Below the pieces are notes generated by a model. It did not search any database, had not been told where the DNA came from, and saw only the letters and a program-made list of their open reading frames with translations. This document shows positions 1 through 6,519 of a stretch of 56,740 nucleotides of DNA, piece after piece. How positions within the stretch are numbered: position 1 is the stretch's first letter; the number at the start of each line of letters is the position of its first letter. The stretch comes from a virus, in the IMG/VR virus record IMGVR_UViG_3300009285_001317, positions 1 to 56,740 of that record. One strand, written 5' to 3'. Position numbers and translations under genes: made by a program.

Positions 1-108
1 GTAAGCGCAATCCTATTAAGGCGTTATGTATTTGTTTACAGGCATAAGGTTTTAATCCTTATACCAATTCACTGCTTAAGTCTTTAATCCGAATATCTCA
101 ATACTCAG

Positions 109-126
109 AAGTTAACGTGTTAACTT
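109..126. promoter_or_regulatory. palindromic operator-like site, copy 1
   Basis: A perfect inverted repeat with arms AAGTTAAC and GTTAACTT around a 2-base centre. It shares the pattern AAGTTA-N6-TAACTT with the palindrome at 781-802, with identical spacing. No gene starts to the right of it for more than a kilobase, so it may control a leftward transcript beyond the window edge. The binding protein is unknown. Confidence 0.5.
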
Positions 127-277
127 ATTGAATATTCAGGTTTTCGGGTTCTTCGGCTTCCGGGATTTCCAGAACTCGGGCCTTTCAGAAGGGCGGATAT
201 AAATAGGGCAACCCAGGCATGGCATATCAACCCTATATATAGCCAACCCATACACGTCTCACATATAACAGAGAAAC

Positions 278-317
278 AAAAAAAAGAATATTGCCCTGCC
301 GTTTAAGGCAAGGCAAT
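278..317 (-). terminator. intrinsic terminator for the leftward gene (distal)
   Basis: Read leftward, an 11-bp stem (307-317 with 290-300, one G-U pair) with a 6-base loop is followed by a T-rich stretch that includes eight consecutive Ts (complement of 278-285). This is a textbook rho-independent terminator downstream of the leftward gene ending at 364. It is the second of two tandem hairpins. Confidence 0.8.
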
Positions 318-320
318 AAG

Positions 321-357
321 AAAGGGGTAACAGGCTTTTGATACCTGTTACCCCTTT
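321..357 (-). terminator. intrinsic terminator, proximal, possibly bidirectional
   Basis: A perfect 14-bp stem (321-334 with 344-357) and a 9-base loop, flanked by A/T triplets on both sides. It lies 7 bases past the stop of the leftward gene. The T stretch is short on both strands, so it may work together with the stronger terminator at 278-317. Confidence 0.7.
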
Positions 358-363
358 GCAAGG

Positions 364-726
364 TTACTTCTTGGCTGTTATCTCTGAAAGCCTTGTCTTC
401 ATCGATGCAATCTGCTTAACCGTGAATGTATCATCCTGTAAAGCATTGAATGTTCTTGAATATACTGTTGTTTTCTTCGCGGCTTTCTTTTCAATGCCCT
501 TTACTGCTTTCCCTGAATATGTCAATCCATAATAGTTGAGCTGGTACTTAATCCGGGAAATGAACTTGTCACTGGTATCGTCTTTCCTTGTATCAGCATT
601 CTCAAAAACGCCAAAAAGATATGCCTTGCAAGTTAATCCGCTTTCCCTTGCTTCTATCAACATTTCCTTTAAACTTGCCTTTACATCCTTGCCAAATGAA
701 TTGTCGTAAATGATTTGATATAACAT
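364..726 (-). CDS. unknown 120-residue protein, the only leftward gene
   Basis: The only convincing gene on the minus strand. It starts with ATG at 726 behind an AAGAGGTAAT ribosome site, and two terminators follow its stop. The protein is basic and lysine-rich, begins MLYQIIYDNSFGKD and has no motif I recognise. It is isolated, oriented against the rest of the genome, and its promoter region carries a palindromic operator. That is the usual setting of a phage regulatory gene or an independently expressed accessory gene, but no HTH is obvious. Confidence 0.75.
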   Translation of the reverse strand: MLYQIIYDNSFGKDVKASLKEMLIEARESGLTCKAYLFGVFENADTRKDDTSDKFISRIKYQLNYYGLTYSGKAVKGIEKKAAKKTTVYSRTFNALQDDTFTVKQIASMKTRLSEITAKK

Positions 727-755
727 CTGTATTACCTCTTTTTGTTGATTTAATG

Positions 756-815
756 CAATAGGTTACAGTCGAAGACTATCAAAAGTTAGTATGCTAACTT
801 TTTACCTATTGTCAT
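756..815 (-). promoter_or_regulatory. operator and probable promoter of the leftward gene
   Basis: A perfect 9-4-9 palindrome (AAAAGTTAG, TATG, CTAACTTTT at 781-802) is nested in an outer inverted repeat CAATAGGT (756-763) / ACCTATTG (804-811). Read leftward, ATGACA (815-810) and CATACT (793-788) stand 16 bases apart as a possible -35/-10 pair, so the palindrome would cover the -10 box. The core matches the site at 109-126. Confidence 0.5.
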
Positions 816-1238
816 TAATGCCTTGCATTTTCAGCCTATGGCCTAATTTGCAAGGTACGGCATGCGGTCCCTTCATACATCATTTTAAATATCCTTATAT
901 CGATGCCCCTTGTCTTTAATCCTATCTACCCTATATGTCCCTGTTCTTAAAGGATGTCCTCTCCGCGCGCGCAACGTGGCATACGGAAGAAAGGTAAGAG
1001 ACAGGAGGGAGAAAGGGTAGAGAGGCCCCCTGGTAGAGAGGCAGTTGGGATCAGGGCAAAAGAGGAGATAACGCCGTGGAAAAATGAGAGAAAAAGGGAG
1101 CAGGGCTTGTCGGGATATGGAGAGTAGGCCCACCAGGAGAGAGCCGGTCCTGGGGATGTCGAATAGTGGTGCCCCTGGGATCTGGAGAGGATTGTACTGG
1201 AGAGAATTCTGCAAGGGATAAATAGGGATAAAATAAGG

Positions 1239-1345
1239 GGAATAAGGGGAAAAACGGGGGAAATCATGCAGGGAGAAGGTAGACAGGGGAAGGGGTGGAA
1301 AATGCAAGCATAGATGGGATAAGGGGGCGTGGAATAAGGGGAAAA
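1239..1345. repeat. direct repeats with core GGAATAAGGGGAAAA
   Basis: The 15-base sequence GGAATAAGGGGAAAA occurs at 1239-1254 (one extra A in the run) and exactly at 1331-1345. Partial copies (AATAGGG, AATAAGGGG) lie at 1220-1240. The arrangement resembles iterons in a replication origin, but the local purine bias makes chance repeats more likely than usual. Confidence 0.4.
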
Positions 1346-1382
1346 TGGGGGGATGTCGTCCAGTGGGTCCCCCCAGTGGCGC

Positions 1383-1409
1383 CCGATATCGGAATTCCGA
1401 CCTCGAGGT
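1383..1409. repeat. three abutting 10-bp palindromes
   Basis: CCGATATCGG (1383-1392), CGGAATTCCG (1390-1399) and ACCTCGAGGT (1400-1409) are three perfect decamer palindromes packed into 27 bases of otherwise strand-asymmetric DNA. The first two overlap and the third abuts. They interrupt the purine bias, which suggests a maintained protein-binding site. Confidence 0.6.
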
Positions 1410-1423
1410 GGAGAGGAGTAGAG

Positions 1424-1464
1424 AGTTAAGTAAAGCTGCGGAAAGAGGTAAAAAGTTAAGTAAA
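1424..1464. repeat. direct repeat AGTTAAGTAAA, 30-bp spacing
   Basis: Two exact copies of AGTTAAGTAAA lie at 1424-1434 and 1454-1464. The start-to-start distance is 30 bp, about three helical turns, so a bound protein would meet both on the same face of the DNA. Confidence 0.4.
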
Positions 1465-1570
1465 AGAGGGGTAAAAAGAGTGAAGTGGCACAATTACAGC
1501 GGGCATATATGCCGAATAGGACATGTATAGAGGGAAAAAGGGGTAGAAATGGGAGGGAAAGAGGGGGTAC

Positions 1571-1599
1571 TTGACAAAAAAGGGGGGATTATGTACTGT
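1571..1599 (+). promoter_or_regulatory. probable early promoter
   Basis: A perfect TTGACA -35 box (1571-1576) is followed after 17 bases by TACTGT (1594-1599), a weak -10. A TG dinucleotide lies directly upstream of the -10. It is 37 bases before the first gene of the rightward early operon, where an early promoter is expected. Confidence 0.5.
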
Positions 1600-1635
1600 A
1601 AACGTGTCTAAATAAAGGAGTATGTAGGAGCATGT

Positions 1636-1860
1636 ATGCCGGAATTCAATGAGAAAACGAGATGGAAGGGGGGGAGGGCGCCCCGGAAATACTGCCTGAC
1701 AGTGGAAGGATTGGCAAAGACAATGGGGAGGGCGGTGTCTACAATCCGGCACGACATAGTGAAAGGGAGACTGAGACTGCCGAAGCAGGAGCCATATACT
1801 TTGGATGCTTCGACGATCCTGGGGATAGCAATATATATAGAGAGGTACCGGAAGCAATGA
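1636..1860 (+). CDS. small HTH protein, first gene of the early operon
   Basis: A 74-residue basic protein. Residues about 21-46 (LTVEGLAKTMGRAVSTIRHD and following) have the spacing of a helix-turn-helix of the excisionase/MerR-like small regulator type, so DNA binding is likely. ATG 1636 is preceded by AGGAG at 1626-1630. It is the first gene after the promoter at 1571, and its stop overlaps the next start (ATGA). A transcriptional regulator is inferred; the target is unknown. Confidence 0.7.
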   Translation: MPEFNEKTRWKGGRAPRKYCLTVEGLAKTMGRAVSTIRHDIVKGRLRLPKQEPYTLDASTILGIAIYIERYRKQ

Positions 1861-2108
1861 AATTCAATCGTGATTGGTCCAACGACGATACCGTGGCGTT
1901 TAAGCCTGGGAGCTATGGGAAAGACGCGAATGGGGTTTGGATGATCTGTTTCCCGGATGGGCTGCTCGGGAATCTGAAGAACCACAGCGTCACGGAACAT
2001 GAAGACGGGACAATCACAGTGAGCCCGTCCATATTGGTAATGCGAAATGGCCACAACCCTCTTACGGTTCACGGATACCTGGAACGTGGAATATGGAAGG
2101 ATTGTTAA
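1857..2108 (+). CDS. DUF6527-like phage protein
   Basis: An 83-residue protein beginning at ATG 1857, coupled by ATGA overlap to the upstream HTH gene. The segment VTEHEDGTITVSPSI (about residues 45-59), followed by LTVHGYLERGIW, is the pattern I associate with the small phage family DUF6527. Its function is not known. Family assignment is by recognition of the motif only. Confidence 0.75.
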   Translation: MKFNRDWSNDDTVAFKPGSYGKDANGVWMICFPDGLLGNLKNHSVTEHEDGTITVSPSILVMRNGHNPLTVHGYLERGIWKDC

Positions 2109-2109
2109 C

Positions 2110-2409
2110 ATGAGCATGAAGGCGTGGTTGTATCCATACAGGTGGACCTCGGAGACGGCGCCGAGGGTGGGGGCGAACCGGAGCGGGAGCAAGAGGCGGA
2201 AGTATTCGTACACGACGAAGGATATAGGGGAGTGGACCGGGAGGAGCGAGAATACGGTGAATGCGGATATCAGGCTGAAGCGGTTAGTTATGAGGGATAT
2301 GATGTCGGTGATCAGGTATTTACAGAAACACGGGGTCGTGTGCCCGACATGCGGGAGACCTGCGGTGAAAGAGGAGGAGGGAGAGGAGAAATGCAAAACG
2401 AAGAAGTAA
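2110..2409 (+). CDS. small HTH plus CxxC protein
   Basis: A 99-residue basic protein, start ATG 2110 directly after the preceding gene. The N-terminal half is rich in Arg/Lys/Ser. Residues about 35-60 (TTKDIGEWTGRSENTVNADI) look like a helix-turn-helix. The C-terminal part contains CPTCGRP, half of a zinc knuckle, and ends in a charged Glu/Lys tail. Probably nucleic-acid binding. The 3' end overlaps the next gene by 19 bases. Confidence 0.6.
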   Translation: MSMKAWLYPYRWTSETAPRVGANRSGSKRRKYSYTTKDIGEWTGRSENTVNADIRLKRLVMRDMMSVIRYLQKHGVVCPTCGRPAVKEEEGEEKCKTKK

Positions 2410-2582
2410 CGTGTCCCTTTTGCGGAGAGCAGGATTTTGACAAGATCGGCTTGAAAGACCATCTTACATTTGACTGTAAAGCATATCGGGAAACAGATTT
2501 GCCCAAGAGAATGTTTAGAAACGTAGGGAATAGACATCTTCTTGATAGAATATGGGGCAAAGGAAAAGGGAGAAGGAAATGA
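2391..2582 (+). CDS. small zinc-finger protein
   Basis: A 63-residue protein from ATG 2391, behind the purine-rich site GGAGAGGAGAA. CPFCG near residue 8 and a later His and Cys (DHLTFDCKAY) form a plausible C2HC finger. The C-terminus is basic (GKGKGRRK). The frame stays open upstream, but that part reads as a shadow of the preceding gene. It overlaps the next small gene by an ATGA. Function unknown. Confidence 0.6.
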   Translation: MQNEEVTCPFCGEQDFDKIGLKDHLTFDCKAYRETDLPKRMFRNVGNRHLLDRIWGKGKGRRK

Positions 2583-2659
2583 CACAGATCGAGACATACA
2601 GGCTGATTATTAAGGGCTTCATATCGGAAATGCCGGCAGAGAAGCGGGAGAAGTTATGA
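2579..2659 (+). CDS. 26-residue small protein
   Basis: A very short reading frame (MTQIETYRLIIKGFISEMPA, then EKREKL). It is linked to both neighbours by ATGA overlaps (2579-2582 and 2656-2659), and this double coupling is the main argument that it is translated. The sequence looks like one amphipathic helix. Function unknown. Confidence 0.5.
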   Translation: MTQIETYRLIIKGFISEMPAEKREKL

Positions 2660-2958
2660 GCTTATTTGGCACTGGAGTAGGAACCGCGACATGCGGGGAT
2701 ATAAAATGCGACTTTTGCGGGACCCTCCACAACGAAGGGAACGACGCCGCTGAGGATTACGACGGGGATAGCGTCAGTTGGACATCTTTCGCTGGCCTGA
2801 CTGTCTGTGAATGCTGTTTCCCGAAAATAGAGCAAGAGGTATACCGGCGCATGGACGATATTCTTGTGTGGTATCGCCGCGTCCAGGACCGCAAACGGAA
2901 GAGGCTTGAGAAGACCGAGGAACTGTTAAAGGCAGCGGAGGGAATCAGTGAACCATAA
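2656..2958 (+). CDS. zinc-binding protein with C-terminal coiled coil
   Basis: A 100-residue protein with CDFCG near residue 19 and CECC near residue 51, together a four-cysteine zinc-ribbon-like site. A long charged helix follows (about residues 66-95). Start by ATGA overlap with the 26-residue frame. Unrecognised family; probably a small phage nucleic-acid or protein-binding factor. Confidence 0.65.
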   Translation: MSLFGTGVGTATCGDIKCDFCGTLHNEGNDAAEDYDGDSVSWTSFAGLTVCECCFPKIEQEVYRRMDDILVWYRRVQDRKRKRLEKTEELLKAAEGISEP

Positions 2959-3178
2959 GACCGACATCGAGAGACTGCAAGAGACCGAATTCCAGAAGCG
3001 CCTTCAGGAAGAGGTGACGAAGTTCCGGAGATGCCAGGCGCAAAGAGGGCGGGCGAGAACGAAGTTGACATTGGACCATGTATTCCAGGCGAAGCCTATT
3101 CACCCATGGGAGAGATACAGAAGCGTTGAGATGGCGAGGCACAGGGCGGCGAGAAGAGCATACAAGGGGGAGAGATGA
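2948..3178 (+). CDS. small basic protein
   Basis: A 76-residue, strongly basic helical protein rich in Arg, Gln and Glu. It starts with GTG 2948 inside the end of the preceding gene, behind GGAGGGA, and ends in an ATGA overlap with the next gene. No recognised domain. Position and charge suggest an RNA- or DNA-associated early protein, which is inference only. Confidence 0.6.
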   Translation: MNHKTDIERLQETEFQKRLQEEVTKFRRCQAQRGRARTKLTLDHVFQAKPIHPWERYRSVEMARHRAARRAYKGER

Positions 3179-3444
3179 AAGACCTTATGGAGAAATACGC
3201 ACAGCAACGGGCGGAACGGGTTGAAGCAGTCCTGAAGAAAGCCTGTGAGATATGTGAAGTTCCCGAAGAGGAAGTGCAGCAGAGAGTCACTTCTTTTAAG
3301 AGACATTGGTTCAACTCCGAAATCGAGCGGTACTTAATAGACGGCATCTCTGTCTTTGAAGTGACAGACACACTTGTAGGGGTAATACTGATGACGGAAT
3401 TTAAATTCTTCGATCAGCGCCTTAAAAAGATAAAGGTTATTTAA
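3175..3444 (+). CDS. unknown early protein
   Basis: An 89-residue protein with two charged helical stretches and a more hydrophobic C-terminal half (ISVFEVTDTLVGVILMTEFK). Translation is coupled to the preceding gene by ATGA overlap. I do not recognise a family. About 30 bases with a purine-rich ribosome site separate it from the MazG-like gene. Confidence 0.6.
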   Translation: MKDLMEKYAQQRAERVEAVLKKACEICEVPEEEVQQRVTSFKRHWFNSEIERYLIDGISVFEVTDTLVGVILMTEFKFFDQRLKKIKVI

Positions 3445-3473
3445 AATAAACGAGAAAGGAGAATGAAGAAATC

Positions 3474-3797
3474 ATGACACTGAACGAATTAGTACGGAAA
3501 GCACATGACAGAGCGAAAAAAAGTGGATGGTGGAACCCAGGCAAAAGCGCCCCTGAAGTCCACATGCTCATAGTGACGGAAATCGCAGAGGCGACGGAAG
3601 CGGTAAGGGTGGACTGTGAAGCATTCTATCTCGACTCGAGAGGTAAGCCAGAGGGAGAGGCTGTAGAATTGGCCGATGCGGTTATCCGTATTGCCGACTA
3701 TTTTGGGCATATGGGTTGGGACCTTGAGGAAGTTGTGAAAGCAAAGATGGCTTACAATGAAACCCGGCCTCATAGACATGGCGATAAGAAATTTTAA
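3474..3797 (+). CDS. MazG-like nucleotide pyrophosphohydrolase
   Basis: A 107-residue protein with the MazG/all-alpha NTP pyrophosphohydrolase pattern: EIAEATEAVR (about residues 36-45) gives the ExxE half of the metal site, and ELADAVIRIADY (about 64-75) supplies the ExxD half. The terminal NETRPHRHGDKKF is typical of phage MazG-like proteins. These enzymes hydrolyse (d)NTPs to monophosphate and pyrophosphate, or lower (p)ppGpp-linked signals. GAAAGGAGAATG-like ribosome site upstream. Confidence 0.85.
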   Translation: MTLNELVRKAHDRAKKSGWWNPGKSAPEVHMLIVTEIAEATEAVRVDCEAFYLDSRGKPEGEAVELADAVIRIADYFGHMGWDLEEVVKAKMAYNETRPHRHGDKKF

Positions 3798-3813
3798 CAG
3801 GAGGGGGGGAGAC

Positions 3814-3909
3814 TTGAGCTTAAAAAGATACAGTGATGAGCAGTTACGCGCACCGTCAGGGGAGGGAGCAGATGAGCGATACAGGCGTGATGTCACTTTT
3901 CCTTTATGA
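3814..3909 (+). CDS. 31-residue small protein, TTG start
   Basis: A short frame starting with TTG 3814 behind a very strong AGGAGGGGGG site. It reads MSLKRYSDEQLRAPSGEGAD and on to FPL. It overlaps the next gene, which starts in another frame at 3872. The ribosome site has no other start at a proper distance, which supports this gene. Function unknown. Confidence 0.5.
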   Translation: MSLKRYSDEQLRAPSGEGADERYRRDVTFPL

Positions 3910-4096
3910 CCAATGGATCGAGGAATTGGAGGGAAAAATAAATATGTGGAACCCCAGTAGAAGTGAGAAATCCGTACTGAGGAATAGAAGAGACGGCCTA
4001 CTAAGGGAACGAGCAGAATTCAAAAAAAAGATGACCAATGCGGAATATGCTGAATATCTCATCGAGTGTCATAGAAACAATAAGGAGGCATGGTGA
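3872..4096 (+). CDS. unknown small protein
   Basis: A 74-residue protein, ATG 3872 behind GGGGAGGGAG. An in-frame ATG at 3833 exists but has no ribosome site. The body is charged and helical (WIEELEGKINMWNPSRSEKS). Its last bases contain the AAGGAGG ribosome site of the radical SAM gene. No family recognised. Confidence 0.6.
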   Translation: MSDTGVMSLFLYDQWIEELEGKINMWNPSRSEKSVLRNRRDGLLRERAEFKKKMTNAEYAEYLIECHRNNKEAW

Positions 4097-4833
4097 GCAC
4101 ACCGCGAAAATTAATCTACACCCCATCAGGTCGCGCCGGCGAGTACGCAGATCACGGATATGCAGCCAACCTGTACCGTGGGTGTACACATTCCTGTAAA
4201 TATTGCTTTGCCCCCACCGTCATGAAGATGAAGCGAGAGGCTTTCCACAGTGAGGTACGTCCGGCCCCGGACGCCCTGGAGCGACTCGAGAGAGATCTGA
4301 AACGAGTAGGTCAGCTTCCGGAGCCTCTGTTCCTCTGCTTCTCTTGTGACCCGTATTATGCAGGGGCGAATCACTTCATAACTCGAGTGGCGATAGAGAT
4401 AATACAGCGATCCGGCAATACGGTGAACATCCTTACGAAAGGAGGCAAGAGGGCCTGCCGGGATTTCAACCTACTGACTGAGATGCCTGGGAGTAAAGTG
4501 GGGGCAACCCTGACGTTTTACGACTTTGTGAAATCGACGGAATGGGAACCGAACGCAGCGTTACCTGTGGAGCGCCTCTATATGCTCGAATTCGCAAAGG
4601 AGCTCGGGATTGAGACATGGGCAAGCATCGAGCCAGTGATCGACCCTGAGCAATCCCTATTGATAATGGAGGCCGCTTTACCGTTCGTGGATACATTCAA
4701 GATCGGGAAGCTGAATTATCATCCTCTCGCGGCGACGATCGACTGGAAGGCGTTCGCCCAGGATGCGGTTTATTTGATGAAGAAGAACGCCAAGAAGTAC
4801 ATGATCAAAGAGGACCTGAAAAAATATTTATGA
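4093..4833 (+). CDS. radical SAM protein (spore photoproduct lyase-like)
   Basis: About 246 residues with a CxxxCxxC cluster in GCTHSCKYCFAP near residue 30, which would bind a 4Fe-4S centre and S-adenosylmethionine. FSCDPYY and the terminal ASIEPVIDPEQ strand match the radical SAM barrel of the SplB-like/Rv2578c-type group often found in phages. The AAGGAGG site ends at 4088, so GTG 4093 has better spacing than ATG 4090. The substrate is unknown; DNA or nucleotide repair is a guess. Confidence 0.8.
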   Translation: MSTPRKLIYTPSGRAGEYADHGYAANLYRGCTHSCKYCFAPTVMKMKREAFHSEVRPAPDALERLERDLKRVGQLPEPLFLCFSCDPYYAGANHFITRVAIEIIQRSGNTVNILTKGGKRACRDFNLLTEMPGSKVGATLTFYDFVKSTEWEPNAALPVERLYMLEFAKELGIETWASIEPVIDPEQSLLIMEAALPFVDTFKIGKLNYHPLAATIDWKAFAQDAVYLMKKNAKKYMIKEDLKKYL

Positions 4834-4883
4834 AGCATCATAAAGGGGGATAGATTGAGGATTAAGGTGGGAGGAAAAAACTG

Positions 4884-5195
4884 GTGACAATCAAAAAACT
4901 TCAACCTGGTATGACAGTCTACGATGTTTATAAGTATAGGATGGGCAATACGACGATACAAACTGTTGGCACGTGGCCAGTATTCATCAAAGCTGTCGAT
5001 GAGGAAAGGCAAACCGTTACAGCGTCATGGAACGGCAACCCAGTAAGGACATTTTATTGGAGCGAATGGTCGAAATGGAGACTCAATAAACCGGAATTGG
5101 TCACAGGTTTATTTGGTTCACAAAAGATAGCTAAGAAATCTCTATCGGCTGGCATCGCTCCACCCAGGGCGAAGAAACACAGGAGGATATTTTAA
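4884..5195 (+). CDS. conserved-looking phage protein of unknown function
   Basis: A 103-residue protein, GTG start behind GGGAGG. The compact beta-rich part (MTVYDVYKYRMGNTTIQTVG, then ASWNGNPVRTFYWSEWSKW) resembles small proteins I have seen in other phage genomes, without an assigned function. The C-terminus is basic and disordered. Located just after the radical SAM gene. Confidence 0.6.
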   Translation: MTIKKLQPGMTVYDVYKYRMGNTTIQTVGTWPVFIKAVDEERQTVTASWNGNPVRTFYWSEWSKWRLNKPELVTGLFGSQKIAKKSLSAGIAPPRAKKHRRIF

Positions 5196-5197
5196 AC

Positions 5198-5389
5198 ATG
5201 AGACAACTCTACATCTTCACCGGCGTCAGAGAACACGGAACGGGCGCCTTATTGTTAGCGAAAGAGAACTGTCGGAAATGCGGCGGAGTTGGGCAGGTAG
5301 GTAAAAATATAAAGACTGGCATTTATCTCGCCTGCGGGTGCGTTGTGAGGACCATGTTCCCGATCCGCTGGTTTATAAGGGAGCACTGA
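5198..5389 (+). CDS. small zinc-ribbon protein
   Basis: A 63-residue protein with CRKCGG (about residues 25-30) and ACGC (about 46-49), a four-cysteine zinc site of the DnaJ-zinc-finger or rubredoxin-knuckle sort. ATG 5198 follows AGGAGG by 11 bases. Function unknown; one of several small zinc proteins in this early operon. Confidence 0.65.
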   Translation: MRQLYIFTGVREHGTGALLLAKENCRKCGGVGQVGKNIKTGIYLACGCVVRTMFPIRWFIREH

Positions 5390-5390
5390 C

Positions 5391-5492
5391 ATGGACATGG
5401 TAGCTCTTGCAAATGAGATCGAAAAAGTTATTCAGAAGCATCGCGATCAGAGTGTACGTGAGACTTACAAGGGAGAACGAAATTATGGTTAA
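5391..5492 (+). CDS. 33-residue small protein
   Basis: A short frame reading MDMVALANEIEKVIQKHRDQ and ending ERNYG, a single charged helix. ATG 5391 is directly after the stop of the upstream gene, and GGGAG precedes it. Plausible but short; function unknown. Confidence 0.45.
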   Translation: MDMVALANEIEKVIQKHRDQSVRETYKGERNYG

Positions 5493-5501
5493 AGAAAGAG
5501 G

Positions 5502-5729
5502 ATGACTTTATTGATACCCCCCCAACAGAAAGTATGGCAACAATTCCGACTGACGCTAACCTGCCCAAAGGAATCTGAACACGACACCCAACTCAATAAG
5601 TGGTTTATAGAGAGACAGACAGTCACATGGCGGGATGCGGACACTTCAAAAGAAAGACCCATGAAGATAATGAGTCGTGAGATCATCTACCCGAGTTGTG
5701 ACGTGAAGGATACCTTGGTCGAAGTTTAA
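5502..5729 (+). CDS. unknown 75-residue protein
   Basis: Starts at ATG 5502, which overlaps the stop of a six-codon frame (5485-5505), itself starting inside the preceding gene. The protein is mostly polar (LNKWFIERQTVTWRDADTSK) and has no motif I recognise. About 230 non-coding bases follow, so it closes the first early operon. Confidence 0.5.
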   Translation: MTLLIPPQQKVWQQFRLTLTCPKESEHDTQLNKWFIERQTVTWRDADTSKERPMKIMSREIIYPSCDVKDTLVEV

Positions 5730-5839
5730 AAAACCGCGAAAAACGCCAAACGAACTCAAACGAATCCAAATGAGTTAAAAAAGAGGGGTTATCCTGGAAA
5801 ATAGGAAAAATCGGGATAATTCATGAACTGTTTTCAGAT

Positions 5840-5868
5840 TTGCGTCCAACCCCAAAATCGACTATCAT
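5840..5868 (+). promoter_or_regulatory. possible promoter for the second early block
   Basis: TTGCGT (5840-5845) and TATCAT (5863-5868, five of six matches to the -10 consensus) are separated by 17 bases. It lies in the non-coding stretch 5730-5960, which otherwise shows only short A-rich direct repeats (CAAACGAA at 5757-5784) and a weak inverted repeat TTGCTC/GAGCAA. It would serve the genes from 5961 on. Confidence 0.4.
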
Positions 5869-5960
5869 AATCGGCATGGTTGCTCAATAATTCTCACCGA
5901 GCAAACACTTCTTAAACCAATATTAACAGATTTTCAACCGATGTCAAGAGGGCTACAGTT

Positions 5961-6050
5961 ATGTGCTGGGGCAGCTTTATAATTGGGTTACTGGTCGGCG
6001 GGATAGTGGGACTTACGATAATGTGCATAATCTCTTCATCGAAAGGATAA
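5961..6050 (+). CDS. 29-residue single-span membrane protein
   Basis: The short frame reads MCWGSFIIGLLVGGIVGLTI and then MCIISSSKG. It is one transmembrane helix with glycine spacing typical of helix packing and a short polar tail. AGAGGG lies 9 bases upstream of ATG 5961. Tiny membrane proteins of this form are common in phages of this type. The role is unknown; membrane association is the only firm inference. Confidence 0.65.
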   Translation: MCWGSFIIGLLVGGIVGLTIMCIISSSKG

Positions 6051-6064
6051 AGGAAAAATAGAAA

Positions 6065-6247
6065 ATGAAAAATGCGTTAAAGGAAGAATTCGAGCGAGCG
6101 TCGTCAACGAGGGACGATAGACAGTTTTGCCGGAACTTATCCGAGATCATTACTCGGACGCTGGGGGCCACGGTTGCGGCTGACAGGCTGCTGGTGGTCG
6201 CGAACCGGATAAACCCAATCACATTGGGTGACAATGGCGAAGCGTAA
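6065..6247 (+). CDS. unknown 60-residue protein
   Basis: A small protein (MKNALKEEFERASSTRDDRQ and on) with a charged N-terminal helix and a more hydrophobic middle (TRTLGATVAADRLLVVANRI). AAAGGA precedes ATG 6065. It overlaps the next gene by about 20 bases. No family recognised. Confidence 0.6.
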   Translation: MKNALKEEFERASSTRDDRQFCRNLSEIITRTLGATVAADRLLVVANRINPITLGDNGEA

Positions 6248-6515
6248 TTTCATACGCGCCGAACTGGGAGGCGGGGAGAGACATTGGACATGTTCTTTCT
6301 ACATGCAATGTCTCTCTGAAGTGGTAAGAATTTCAGATGTTAAAAAATGTAAAAAGTGCGGGGGAGAACAAATTGAAATCTGGAGCAAAACTAAATACCA
6401 TTACATGTGCCTCGCCTGCGGACACAAAGGACAGGCGAAGCGTGATGAGTGGGAAGGTTTCGCCTGTAGAGAATGCGAAATTTACAGAGATGCTTTCAAG
6501 GGCAGAACCCTTTGA
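6228..6515 (+). CDS. zinc-ribbon protein
   Basis: Up to 95 residues, with GTG 6228 or ATG 6234 as start. The central CKKCGG and CLACGHKG are a clear paired zinc ribbon, and CREC follows near the C-terminus. The zinc pattern shows that this frame is the coding one across 6337-6515, where a second frame is also open. Probably nucleic-acid binding; target unknown. Confidence 0.65.
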   Translation: MTMAKRNFIRAELGGGERHWTCSFYMQCLSEVVRISDVKKCKKCGGEQIEIWSKTKYHYMCLACGHKGQAKRDEWEGFACRECEIYRDAFKGRTL

Positions 6516-6519
6516 CCCA

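Larger units (their letters stand above)
840..1570. other. long non-coding, purine-biased region
   Basis: About 730 bases with no credible gene. From about 960 onward the plus strand is extremely rich in G and A, with runs such as GGGGAAAA and AGAGAGG. Reading frames on the opposite strand are low-complexity Leu/Pro/Ser strings produced by this bias. The stretch contains the repeats and palindromes listed separately and ends at a probable early promoter. It could be a replication origin, a packaging-related sequence or a leader region; I cannot decide which. Confidence 0.5.

Noticed and set aside
1383-1409. Cloning-vector polylinker (GATATC, GAATTC, CTCGAG sites)
   Set aside because: The palindromes extend to 10 bases each and the flanks match the surrounding purine-rich DNA on both sides, with no vector sequence; vector origin is unlikely but not excluded.
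885-1493. A 202-codon leftward reading frame
   Set aside because: A low-complexity Leu/Pro/Ser/Phe protein caused by the strong purine bias of the opposite strand; no ribosome site and no domain.
1608-2597. A 329-codon leftward reading frame
   Set aside because: It lies opposite a chain of well-spaced, coupled rightward genes with recognisable motifs, so it is a shadow.
6337-6519. An upstream extension of the 6520 gene
   Set aside because: The other frame over this stretch encodes a clear zinc ribbon, so the extension is a shadow.
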